64,000 nucleotides of DNA from Eubacteriales bacterium. Its GTDB lineage: Bacteria; Bacillota; Clostridia; Oscillospirales; Butyricicoccaceae. Position 1 is the first letter of the stretch, and every line of letters begins with the position of its first letter. Below, piece after piece: positions 40,767 through 49,347 of the stretch. A program made the translations under genes and the position numbers. The notes below the pieces were generated by a model. It ran no database searches. It saw nothing but the letters and a program-made list of their open reading frames with translations, and had not been told where the DNA came from. The stretch is taken from the NCBI GenBank assembly GCA_030524205.1, contig JAUNGZ010000003.1, forward strand, positions 25,818-89,817. The letters run 5' to 3'.

Positions 40767-41686
40767 GAATCGTATTCATGGGCACGCCGGATTTCGCCGT
40801 GCCGAGCCTGCGGGCGCTTTTGGACGCGGGACACGAGGTTCTGGCCGTCTACACCCAGCCGGATAAGCCGCAGGGCAGAAAACAGGTGCTGACCGTGCCG
40901 CCGGTCAAGGCGCTGGCGATCGAACACGGCATCCCGGTCTTCCAGCCCGCGACGCTGAAGGACGAGGGCGAGCAGGAACGGCTGCGCGCGCTCGCGCCCG
41001 AGCTGATCGTCGTCGTGGCGTACGGCAAGCTGCTGCCGAAGGCGGTGCTCGATATCCCGCCGCGCGGCTGCGTCAACGTGCACGGCTCGCTGCTGCCGCG
41101 CTGGCGCGGGGCCGCGCCCATCCAGTGGGCGGTCATCGCGGGCGATGAAAAAGCGGGCGTGACCACCATGAAAATGGCCGAGGGGCTGGACACCGGCGAT
41201 ATGCTGCTCACCTATGAGACGGCGGTCGGCCCGCGCGAGACGGCGGGCGAGCTGTTCGACCGTCTGGCGGAGGCGGGCGCGGAACTTTTGGTGCAAACGC
41301 TCGACGGGTGGGATGAAATCACCCCGACGCCGCAGGACGACGGCGCGAGCTGTTACGCCAAAATGCTCGATAAGCAGATGGCCGTGATCGACTGGAGCAA
41401 ATCCGCGCGCGAAATCGACTGCCTGATCCGCGGCCTCAACCCATGGCCGGTCGCGCTGACGACGCTCGCGGGCGAGCGGCTCAAGATCTACGCCGCCACG
41501 CCGTGCGGGGGTAAGGGACGGCCGGGCGAGGTGCTGGAAAGCGGCGCGAAGGCCGGCCTGACCGTGGCCTGCGGCGAGGGCGCGCTCACGCTTGACGAAA
41601 TCCAGCTGGTCGGCGGCAAGCGGATGAAAAGCGCCGATTTTCTGCGCGGCCACGCGGTCGAAACGGGAACGCTTCTAGGCTTGTGA
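40763..41686 (+). CDS. fmt: Methionyl-tRNA formyltransferase
   Basis: A 307-residue enzyme formylating initiator Met-tRNA. MRIVFMGTPDFAVPSL N-terminus; catalytic NVHGSLLPRWRGAAPIQWAV block (Asn/His); MKMAEGLDTGDML; C-terminal tRNA-binding domain from ~205 with GLNPWPVAL. Complete and in the canonical def-fmt position. Confidence 0.96.
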   Translation: MRIVFMGTPDFAVPSLRALLDAGHEVLAVYTQPDKPQGRKQVLTVPPVKALAIEHGIPVFQPATLKDEGEQERLRALAPELIVVVAYGKLLPKAVLDIPPRGCVNVHGSLLPRWRGAAPIQWAVIAGDEKAGVTTMKMAEGLDTGDMLLTYETAVGPRETAGELFDRLAEAGAELLVQTLDGWDEITPTPQDDGASCYAKMLDKQMAVIDWSKSAREIDCLIRGLNPWPVALTTLAGERLKIYAATPCGGKGRPGEVLESGAKAGLTVACGEGALTLDEIQLVGGKRMKSADFLRGHAVETGTLLGL

Positions 41687-41699
41687 TAAGGAGAATGAA

Positions 41700-42404
41700 A
41701 TGCCTTACTTCGGTTTTTATGGGATCGACATGTATTATATCGTGCTCGTGCTGCCCTGCATCGTGCTTGCGATGTGGGCGCAGGCCAGCGTCAAGTCGAC
41801 GTTCGGCAAATACGAGCGGGTGCGCAACCGGCGCGGTCTGACGGGCGCGCAGGCGGCCGAGGCCGTGCTGCGCCAAAACGGCGTGACGGGCGTGCGCGTC
41901 GAGTGGGTGGCCGGCAAGCTGACCGACCACTTTGACCCGCGCACCAACACGATCCGCCTGTCGAACGCGGTGTACGCTTCGGATTCGGTCGCGTCCGTCG
42001 GCGTGGCGGCGCACGAGGCGGGGCATGCCGTGCAGTACGCGGTCGGCTACGCGCCGATCAAGCTGCGCGCCGCCATCATTCCGGTGACGCAGTTCGGCTC
42101 GATGGCGGCGTTCCCGCTCATCCTGCTCGGCCTGTTTTTGAACCACGGCATATTGATCAACATCGGCATCTGGGCGTTCGCGCTGTCGACCGTGTTCCAG
42201 CTTGTCACCCTGCCGGTCGAGGTCAACGCCTCCCGCCGCGCGCTCGCGGCTATCGAGCAGGGCGGGCTGCTGACCGAGGACGAGTATCCGATGGCGGAAA
42301 AGACGCTTTCGGCCGCCGCGATGACCTACGTCGCCGCGCTGGCCGTGTCGCTCGCGCAGCTGCTGCGCCTGCTGCTGCTGTTCGGAGGGCGCCGCCGTGA
42401 TTGA
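41700..42404 (+). CDS. YugP-like membrane zinc metallopeptidase
   Basis: A 234-residue membrane protein: TM ~10-28, zinc-binding HEAGH at 105-109 (VAAHEAGHAVQYAVGY), then hydrophobic segments at ~125-150, 155-172 and ~205-228. The family (DUF2268/YugP) sits in the same place, between fmt and rsmB, in many Bacillota. Substrate unknown. It overlaps rsmB by 8 bp. Confidence 0.88.
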   Translation: MPYFGFYGIDMYYIVLVLPCIVLAMWAQASVKSTFGKYERVRNRRGLTGAQAAEAVLRQNGVTGVRVEWVAGKLTDHFDPRTNTIRLSNAVYASDSVASVGVAAHEAGHAVQYAVGYAPIKLRAAIIPVTQFGSMAAFPLILLGLFLNHGILINIGIWAFALSTVFQLVTLPVEVNASRRALAAIEQGGLLTEDEYPMAEKTLSAAAMTYVAALAVSLAQLLRLLLLFGGRRRD

Positions 42405-43746
42405 CAAGCGCCCCGCGACGCCGCGCGAATGCGCCGCCTTCTCGCTGTTTTCGATGGCGGAGGAGGGCGCGTGGTCGGACGGCGCGCTGCACTACTATCT
42501 GGGCCGCGCGCGCCTCGGCCCGCGCGACGCGGCGCTGGCGACGCGGCTCACCTACGGCACGGTGCAGAACCGGCTGCTGCTTGACTGGTACCTGCGGCGT
42601 TTTTCCAGCGTGCGGCTGAAAAAGATCGCGCCGCGCGTGCTCGAATGCCTGCGGCTGGGGCTGTACCAGCTCATCCTGATGGACAAAATTCCGCCGCATG
42701 CCGCCGTGGACGAAACGGTAGCGCTGGTGCGGCGCTACTGCCACGCAAACGACCGCACGGTCGCTTTTGCCAACGCGGTGCTCCGAAACGCGGCAAACGC
42801 TGTGGAAACGGCCTCTTTGCCCGCGCTGGACTGCCCGGATAAGGAAAGCTACTACGCGCTCAAATACAGCCATCCCGAATGGCTCACGCGGCTTTTGTCC
42901 GCGCAGTACGGACAGAAGCTGACCGAGCAGATCTGCAAGGCGGACAACGCCGACGCGCCGCTGTCCGTGCGGGTGAACCTGCTCAAAGCCGGGCCGGACG
43001 AAATGCGCGCCGCGCTCGAAGCGCAGGGCGTGACCGCCGTGCCGCACCGCGCGTTCCCCGAAATTTTGCTGTGCGCGGGCGGCGACGTGGCCGCGACGCC
43101 GGAATTTCAGGCGGGCAAGCTGACTATTCAGGACGCGGCGAGCGCGCTCGCCGCCGCCGTGGCCGCGCCGAAGCCGGGCGAAACCGTGCTCGACTGCTGC
43201 GCCGCGCCGGGCGGCAAGAGCTTCGCCATGGCCGAGCGGATGGAAAACCGGGGCCGCGTCGTGTCGTGCGACATTTACGAGCACAAGCTGAAAAAAATCG
43301 CCGAGGGCGCGGCCCGTCTGGGGCTCGCTATTGTCGAGCCCACCTTGCAGGACGCGTGCCAGCCGCGCGCGGAATGGCGGGGCGCGGCCGACACGGTGCT
43401 GTGCGACGTGCCGTGCTCCGGTCTCGGCATCATCCGCAAAAAGCCCGAGATCCGCTTTAAGGACGAGCACGCGATCGAGAACCTGCCCACCCTGCAAGCA
43501 AAAATCCTGCAAAACTGCGCGGGCTACGTCAAAGCGGGCGGCACGCTGGTCTACTCGACCTGCACCATCCTGAAACGGGAAAACGAGGACGTTGTGAACG
43601 CGTTTTTGGCGGAAAACCCGGCGTTTGAGGCCGTGCCGTGGAGCCATCCGGTCTGCGGAGAACGGGCGGACGGCATGGTGACGCTTTTGCCGCCCGTGCA
43701 TGATACCGACGGCTTTTTCATCGCCAAAATGAGGAAAAAAGCATGA
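42397..43746 (+). CDS. rsmB: 16S rRNA (cytosine967-C5)-methyltransferase
   Basis: A 449-residue RsmB-type enzyme. NusB-like N-terminal domain (~1-140), then the methyltransferase with SAM-binding LDCCAAPGGKSFAMAE, and two catalytic Cys in DVPCSGLGIIRKKPEIR and YSTCTILKRENE. GTG start overlapping the preceding gene; its stop overlaps the rlmN ATG. Confidence 0.93.
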   Translation: MIDKRPATPRECAAFSLFSMAEEGAWSDGALHYYLGRARLGPRDAALATRLTYGTVQNRLLLDWYLRRFSSVRLKKIAPRVLECLRLGLYQLILMDKIPPHAAVDETVALVRRYCHANDRTVAFANAVLRNAANAVETASLPALDCPDKESYYALKYSHPEWLTRLLSAQYGQKLTEQICKADNADAPLSVRVNLLKAGPDEMRAALEAQGVTAVPHRAFPEILLCAGGDVAATPEFQAGKLTIQDAASALAAAVAAPKPGETVLDCCAAPGGKSFAMAERMENRGRVVSCDIYEHKLKKIAEGAARLGLAIVEPTLQDACQPRAEWRGAADTVLCDVPCSGLGIIRKKPEIRFKDEHAIENLPTLQAKILQNCAGYVKAGGTLVYSTCTILKRENEDVVNAFLAENPAFEAVPWSHPVCGERADGMVTLLPPVHDTDGFFIAKMRKKA

Positions 43747-44789
43747 CCGAAATCAAAAATTTAACGCTCGAGGAACTGAAGACCGCGCTGGCCGATATGG
43801 GCGAAAAGCCCTTCCGCGCGGGACAGATCTTCAAATGGCTGCACACACCCGTGCAGTCCTTTGAAGAGATGTCCAATTTGTCAAAAGCGCTGCGCGAAAA
43901 GCTGGCCGCGCGCTTCACGCTGACCGTGCCGGAGGTGGCGCGCAAGCAGGTCTCGCAGGTAGACGGCACAGTGAAATACTTATGGAAAATGCGGAACGGC
44001 GACTGCGTCGAGTCCGTTTTGATGCATTACGAGCATGGCGTGTCCGCCTGCGTGTCGACGCAGGTCGGCTGCCGGATGGGCTGCAAATTCTGCGCGTCCG
44101 GCTTGAACGGCCTGAAGCGGCACCTGTCCGCGGGCGAAATTCTGGACGAGATTTTGTTCATGCAGCTCGACAGCGGCGAAAAGATCGGCAATATCGTGCT
44201 GATGGGCACGGGCGAGCCGCTCGACAACTATGAAAACGTGCTGAAATTCCTGCGTCTGGTCAGCTGTCCGGAGGGCGTAAACATCGGCCAGCGGCATATT
44301 TCCTTGTCAACGAGCGGAATTGCTGATAAAATAGAACAGCTAGCGGAGGAGAAATTGCAGATCACGCTGTCGGTATCGCTGCACGCGCCGGACGACGAGA
44401 CGCGCTCGTCCATCATGCCGGTGAACGAGGCGTATCCCGTCGCGCGGCTGATGAAAGCCTGCCGGCACTATTTCGACACGACCGGCCGCCGCATCTCCTA
44501 CGAGTACATGCTGGCGCGGGACAAGACCGACCGGCCGTTCCAAGCCGAGCTTCTGGCCAAGCTGCTGCGCGGCCGTCCGGCGCACGTCAACCTTATTCCG
44601 CTGAACGTCGTGGCGGAAAGCCCGCTGCAGCCCTCCACCCGCGAGAGCGTGCGCCGTTTCCAGCAGATGCTGGAAAAGCGCGGCGTGACAGCGACCGTCC
44701 GGCGCAGGCTCGGGCCGGACATCGACGCCGCGTGCGGCCAGCTCCGGCGCCGGCAGCTCAAGGAAGAAAACCGGAACAACGGGATTTGA
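43743..44789 (+). CDS. rlmN: Dual-specificity 23S rRNA/tRNA (adenine-C2)-methyltransferase
   Basis: A 348-residue radical-SAM enzyme. The 4Fe-4S-binding CRMGCKFC (C110, C114, C117), MGTGEPLDNYENV and LSVSLHAPDDETR are typical. The C-terminal Cys that forms the methyl relay is expected near the end (DAACGQLRR). It methylates A2503 of 23S rRNA and A37 of some tRNAs. Confidence 0.95.
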   Translation: MTEIKNLTLEELKTALADMGEKPFRAGQIFKWLHTPVQSFEEMSNLSKALREKLAARFTLTVPEVARKQVSQVDGTVKYLWKMRNGDCVESVLMHYEHGVSACVSTQVGCRMGCKFCASGLNGLKRHLSAGEILDEILFMQLDSGEKIGNIVLMGTGEPLDNYENVLKFLRLVSCPEGVNIGQRHISLSTSGIADKIEQLAEEKLQITLSVSLHAPDDETRSSIMPVNEAYPVARLMKACRHYFDTTGRRISYEYMLARDKTDRPFQAELLAKLLRGRPAHVNLIPLNVVAESPLQPSTRESVRRFQQMLEKRGVTATVRRRLGPDIDAACGQLRRRQLKEENRNNGI

Positions 44790-44839
44790 AAACGGCGCCG
44801 CAATCCGCCGCGCCAAACCACCACAATGAGGTGAAACGC

Positions 44840-45592
44840 ATGGAATACTTCGGACTGACCGATAAGGGGCGCGTGCGCCCGACCAATCAGGACATTTATC
44901 AAATCGAAGCGCGGGAGGAAAACGACGCCGCGCTGCTCGTCGTGTGCGACGGCATGGGCGGCGCAAACGCCGGCAACGTGGCCAGCCGTTTTGCCGCGCA
45001 GGTGTTTACCGACACGGTAAAGCCCGCGCTGGACGGCGCGCTCGACGAGTCCGCGCGGCAGACGCTGCTGACGGGCGCGCTGCGTCTGGCCAACGACACG
45101 GTGTTCACGCTGGCGGGCCGCCAGCCCGAGTTCCGCGGCATGGGCACGACGCTGGTCGCCGCGCTGGTCAAGGGGGGCGAGGCCACCGTGCTCAACGTGG
45201 GGGACAGCCGCGCCTATCTGTTCGACGGCGAAGCGCTGCACCAGCTGACCGAGGATCATTCCTATGTGGAGGAGATGCGCCGGCAGGGCCGCATCACGGA
45301 GGCCGACGCGCGCACCCATCCGCAGAAAAACCTGATCACCCGCGCGGTCGGGGTCGAACCTGCGGTCGAGGGCGATTTGTTCGAGGTGCGCCTGAAAAAG
45401 GGCGAAACCCTGCTTTTGTGCTCGGACGGGCTGACCGGCATGGCCGAGGACGCCCGCATCGCGCAGACGCTCAAAAACGCCGCTTCGCTCGCGCTGGCGT
45501 GCGACGCGCTGCGTTCCCTCGCGCTCGAGGGCGGCGGACGCGACAATATCACCGTCGCGCTGTTCACCCGCGGCACGGAAGAGGAGGCATAA
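44840..45592 (+). CDS. PP2C-family Ser/Thr phosphatase (Stp/PrpC type)
   Basis: A 250-residue Mn-dependent phosphatase. Motifs: TDKGRVRPTNQD, VVCDGMGGANAG, GTTLVAAL, NVGDSRAYLF, LLLCSDGLTGM and GGRDNITVAL give the metal-binding Asp set. It would reverse the phosphorylation by the PASTA kinase encoded 6 bp downstream. The ATG at 44840 has GAGGTG upstream. Confidence 0.94.
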   Translation: MEYFGLTDKGRVRPTNQDIYQIEAREENDAALLVVCDGMGGANAGNVASRFAAQVFTDTVKPALDGALDESARQTLLTGALRLANDTVFTLAGRQPEFRGMGTTLVAALVKGGEATVLNVGDSRAYLFDGEALHQLTEDHSYVEEMRRQGRITEADARTHPQKNLITRAVGVEPAVEGDLFEVRLKKGETLLLCSDGLTGMAEDARIAQTLKNAASLALACDALRSLALEGGGRDNITVALFTRGTEEEA

Positions 45593-45598
45593 CCGGGC

Positions 45599-47662
45599 AT
45601 GGATAAATACATCGGCAAACTGCTCGGCGGCCGGTATGAGATCATCGACGTGGTCGGCGTGGGCGGCATGGCGGTCGTCTACCGCGCGCGCTGCCATGTG
45701 CTCAACCGGTATGTCGCCGTCAAAATACTAAAGGACGAATACGCGAAGGACCCTGATATCCGCAAGCGCTTTTCCATTGAATCGCAGGCGGTCGCCAAGC
45801 TTTCGCACCATAATATCGTGTCGGTCTATGACGTTGGCTGCGACAATGGCGTTGATTACATCGTCATGGAGCTGATGGAGGGCGTTACCCTCAAGGAGTA
45901 TCTGCAGAAAAAGGGGCACCTGTCTTGGCAGGAGTCGCTGTTTTTCGCGCAGCAGATCTGCCGCGCGCTGGTGCACGCGCATTCCCGCGGCATCATCCAT
46001 CAGGATATCAAGCCGCAGAACGTCATCATCCTGCGGGACGGCACGGCCAAGCTGACCGATTTCGGCATCGCGTCCTTCGCGACGACGCAGGAGACCCGCG
46101 TCGTGCAGGAGGCGATCGGCTCGGTGCACTATATTTCGCCCGAGCAGGCCAAGGGCTCGAAGATCGACTACCGCACCGATATTTACTCGCTCGGCGTTGT
46201 GATGTACGAAATGCTGACCGGCAAGCTGCCGTTTGAGGGCGAAACCGCCCTTCAGGTCGTCATGCAGCACTTAAACGCCGTGCCGCTCGCGCCGAGCGAA
46301 CTGCAGACCGGCGTTCCGCAGGGCTTTGACGCGATCGTCATGCACGCGATGTGTGCCAATATCAATAAGCGATACGCCTCGGCGGAGGAGCTGTACGCCG
46401 ATCTTGAGCGCCTGAAAAACGACGCGGCCGCGCGCTTCGACTACACCTGCACGGACGACGGGACGGGCGAGACGCAGGTGCTCGGGCGCGACGTGCAGCA
46501 GGCCGCGCGCCGCACGCCGGTTGCGCCCGAGCGTGACCGCGCCGCGGCGCCGCAGCGCCGGGAAACCCATACCGCCGTGCGCGAGCCCGAGGGCTTTTTT
46601 GACCGTCTGGCCGAGCGCCCGGGCTTGGCCGCGGGCATCGCCGTGGCGGTATTTGCGGCGATCGCGCTGCTGGTCGCCGGCATCCTGATCCTCACGGGCG
46701 GCAACGGCGAGGAAAAAATCACCGTGCCGCCGCTTGTCGGCCAGTATATCGACGACGTGAAGGCGGACGCCGAGGTGACCGCGCAGTTCACCATCAAGGA
46801 AGCGGACAAGCGGGTCGAATCCGACCAGCCGGTGGGCGTGATTTTGGAGCAGGACCCTGAAACCGGGAAAAAGGTGTCCAAGGGCACGATTATCACGCTG
46901 ACTGTTTCGGCGGGCGGCGACAATGTGAAGGACACATATAAGATCATCGACTTCAAGGATAAGCCGCTCGATTACGTGACCACAGTGCTCGAGGAGCACG
47001 ACGTTGCGTATAAAACCGAGGAGGAAGCCTCGGACGACGTGGAAAAGGGACGCGTTACCCGCACCGATCCCGCCGCGGGGCAGGAGCTGGAAAAGGGCGC
47101 GACGCTGACCATTTATATCAGCAAGGGCAAGGAGGAAAAGCAGACCGAGGTGCCCAAACTCGTCGGCCTGACCGAGAGCGCCGCCAAAAAGGCGCTGGAG
47201 GATAAAAAGCTGACGCTCGGCTCGGTCGACCGGTATGAAAGCTCGGCCGAGGCCGGAACGGTCATTTGGCAGTCGACCGAGGCGGGCACCCAGCTCGCGG
47301 AGGGGACGGCGGTCAACATTCAGGTGTCCAAGGGCAAGTCGCAGACGTCCACGCCGGGCGGCGACAACCCGCCCGACGACGGGAACAACCCGGGCGGCGA
47401 CAATGGGGACGGTGGAGATAACGGCAATTCCGGCCAGCCGCCCTCTCCTGCGGTGGGAAGCGCCACCGTCACCGTGCCCCTGCCGACCAACACCGATATG
47501 GCAAACGTTGTAATCTCGGTGGACGGCGAGGTAAAGCACAGCCAGACGTATGACACCGCGCAGGGCAGCGTATCCGTTCAGCTGTCGGCGTCGGCCGGAC
47601 AGCACGAGGTCACGGTCAGCGTGGACGGAAGCTCCACCACCTCGACCTACACGTTCAACTGA
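45599..47662 (+). CDS. PASTA-domain Ser/Thr protein kinase (PrkC/Stk1 type)
   Basis: A 687-residue membrane kinase. Cytosolic kinase domain 1-~275: G-loop GVGGMAVVYRA, K42, catalytic loop HQDIKPQN with D136 (Gln replaces the usual Arg of HRD), DFG D154, activation segment GSVHYISPEQA. TM ~342-366. Three extracellular PASTA repeats (~374-583), then a Gly/Asn/Pro/Asp-rich linker (~583-620) and a 65-residue beta-strand domain at the end. PASTA repeats bind peptidoglycan fragments; PrkC homologues control cell-wall and germination processes. Paired with the phosphatase upstream. Confidence 0.95.
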   Translation: MDKYIGKLLGGRYEIIDVVGVGGMAVVYRARCHVLNRYVAVKILKDEYAKDPDIRKRFSIESQAVAKLSHHNIVSVYDVGCDNGVDYIVMELMEGVTLKEYLQKKGHLSWQESLFFAQQICRALVHAHSRGIIHQDIKPQNVIILRDGTAKLTDFGIASFATTQETRVVQEAIGSVHYISPEQAKGSKIDYRTDIYSLGVVMYEMLTGKLPFEGETALQVVMQHLNAVPLAPSELQTGVPQGFDAIVMHAMCANINKRYASAEELYADLERLKNDAAARFDYTCTDDGTGETQVLGRDVQQAARRTPVAPERDRAAAPQRRETHTAVREPEGFFDRLAERPGLAAGIAVAVFAAIALLVAGILILTGGNGEEKITVPPLVGQYIDDVKADAEVTAQFTIKEADKRVESDQPVGVILEQDPETGKKVSKGTIITLTVSAGGDNVKDTYKIIDFKDKPLDYVTTVLEEHDVAYKTEEEASDDVEKGRVTRTDPAAGQELEKGATLTIYISKGKEEKQTEVPKLVGLTESAAKKALEDKKLTLGSVDRYESSAEAGTVIWQSTEAGTQLAEGTAVNIQVSKGKSQTSTPGGDNPPDDGNNPGGDNGDGGDNGNSGQPPSPAVGSATVTVPLPTNTDMANVVISVDGEVKHSQTYDTAQGSVSVQLSASAGQHEVTVSVDGSSTTSTYTFN

Positions 47663-47681
47663 CGGCAAAGGAGCGTATTTT

Positions 47682-48581
47682 TTGACCGAAGGGATTATTC
47701 TCAAAGGGATCGGCGGATTTTACTATGTGGATACGGCCCAAGGGCTGGTCGAGTGCCATGCGCGCGGCAGATTCCGCAAAACGGTGGGCAAGCCCATCGT
47801 GGGCGACCGCGTGACGCTGGAGATCCAGCCCGAGGACGGCACCGGCTATTTGCAGGAAATCGCGCCGCGCCGCAACAGTCTGGTGCGCCCGGCGGTCGCC
47901 AACCTCGATTTGGTGGTTGTGGTCGCGTCCGCCGCGCCGCCGGTGACCGACCCGTTCCTGATCGACAAGGTGACGGCCATCGCCGTGCATAAACAGATCG
48001 GCGTGCTGGTCGTCATCAATAAAACGGACGAAAACCCGGGCGACGAGCTGTATGGGATTTACCGCACGAGCGGGATCGAGACCATGCGCGTCAGCGCGCT
48101 GACCGGCGAGGGGATCGACGCGCTGCGGGCGCGTATCCGCGGCAAGGTCGCGGCGTTCGCGGGCAATTCGGGCGTGGGCAAGTCGAGCGTTTTAAACCGT
48201 TTGGACGTGGACTGCTCCGCCGAGGTCGGCGCGATATCCGACCGCATCGGACGAGGAAAGCACACGACGCGCCACGTCGAGCTGCACTCGTTCGAGGGCG
48301 GCGGCTACATCGCGGACACGCCCGGCTTCTCCTCCTTCGAGACCGAGCAGATGGATCTGGTGCTGGCCGAGGATTTGCAGGACGCTTTTCCGGAGTTCGT
48401 GCCTTATCTGGGACAGTGCAGATTCACCGGCTGCGCGCATGTCAAGGAAAAGGGCTGCGCGGTGCTCGCCGCGGTCGAGGCCGGGGCGATTGCCAAAAGC
48501 CGGCACGAGAGCTATGTGAAATTATACGAAAGCGTAAAGGATATCAAACAATGGGAGCTTACGAAGGGCGGCACGCGCTGA
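47682..48581 (+). CDS. rsgA: Ribosome small-subunit GTPase RsgA
   Basis: A 299-residue circularly permuted GTPase acting in 30S maturation. OB-fold N-terminus (~1-65); G4 NKTD, G1 GNSGVGKSS, G3 DTPG in permuted order; C-terminal zinc motif CRFTGCAHVKEKGC. The start is a TTG at 47682 with AAAGGAG upstream, since no ATG/GTG in this frame is near a ribosome site. It overlaps the thiN-like gene by 31 bp. The rpe gene that often lies between the two is absent. Confidence 0.93.
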   Translation: MTEGIILKGIGGFYYVDTAQGLVECHARGRFRKTVGKPIVGDRVTLEIQPEDGTGYLQEIAPRRNSLVRPAVANLDLVVVVASAAPPVTDPFLIDKVTAIAVHKQIGVLVVINKTDENPGDELYGIYRTSGIETMRVSALTGEGIDALRARIRGKVAAFAGNSGVGKSSVLNRLDVDCSAEVGAISDRIGRGKHTTRHVELHSFEGGGYIADTPGFSSFETEQMDLVLAEDLQDAFPEFVPYLGQCRFTGCAHVKEKGCAVLAAVEAGAIAKSRHESYVKLYESVKDIKQWELTKGGTR

Positions 48582-49195
48582 TTTTCGCAGCCGCGCCCGA
48601 AACCGAATACGGTTATATTCGCGCGTTTCTGGCGGAGCAGCCGGACGCGCTGATCGTCTGCGCGGACGGCGGCCTGCGGCACGCGCGCAGGCTCGGCCTG
48701 CATCCGGATTTCATGGTATCCGACTGCGACTCGCTGGGCGAAACCGAGGGGACCGAGGTGCTGCGGCTGAAACCCGAGAAGGACGACACGGACACCCAGT
48801 CCTGCCTGCGCGAGGTGTTCCGCCGCGGCTGCACCGAAGCCACGCTGGTCTGCGCGACCGGCGGCAGGCTCGACCATATGCTGGCCAACCTTTCTCTTTT
48901 GGAGGAGGCGCACGCGCTCGGCGGACGGCTGACCGTGCTCGACCGGCAGAACCGGGTGGTTTTGCATGAGGGCGGCCGCCGGAAATTCAAAATGCCGGAG
49001 GCTTACCGGTATTTCTCGCTCGTGCCGCTCGACGCGGTTCTGACCGGCGTGACCATTGAAAACGCAAAGTATCCGCTCGACGGCGCAACGGTCACACGCG
49101 CCGGAATGGTTTCGATTTCCAACGAAGCGATCGCGCCGGAGTTTGCCGTTTCCATTGAAACGGGCCGTTCTCTTGTCATTTTTTCACGGGATTGA
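48551..49195 (+). CDS. thiN: Thiamine diphosphokinase
   Basis: A 214-residue enzyme making thiamine diphosphate. Motifs: IVCADGGLRHARRLG, PDFMVSDCDSLG, KDDTDTQSCLREVF, CATGGRLDHMLANLSLL; the C-terminal beta-domain ends TIENAKYPLDGATV and SISNEAI. AAAGGAT precedes the ATG. Last gene of the long run, followed by a terminator. Confidence 0.92.
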   Translation: MGAYEGRHALIFAAAPETEYGYIRAFLAEQPDALIVCADGGLRHARRLGLHPDFMVSDCDSLGETEGTEVLRLKPEKDDTDTQSCLREVFRRGCTEATLVCATGGRLDHMLANLSLLEEAHALGGRLTVLDRQNRVVLHEGGRRKFKMPEAYRYFSLVPLDAVLTGVTIENAKYPLDGATVTRAGMVSISNEAIAPEFAVSIETGRSLVIFSRD

Positions 49196-49225
49196 CCGCG
49201 CGCTTTGTGAAAATTCCACACCGGG

Positions 49226-49249
49226 GCCGCCCTTTTGGGCGGCTTTTTT
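49226..49249 (+). terminator. Rho-independent terminator closing the 17.5-kb run
   Basis: GCCGCCC (49226-49232), loop TTTT, GGGCGGC (49237-49243), then TTTTTT. Confidence 0.92.
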
Positions 49250-49285
49250 CTCCCTGCTCCTTTTTGCAATATTTGGAGCGCGGAC

Positions 49286-49314
49286 TTGCAAAAGACGCTG
49301 CGAGGGAATATAAT
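49286..49314 (+). promoter_or_regulatory. Promoter of the aminotransferase gene
   Basis: TTGCAA (49286-49291), 17-bp spacer, TATAAT (49309-49314). Confidence 0.75.
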
Positions 49315-49347
49315 AAAACAACAGAGAGAAGTAAGGGAGTGCTATCA

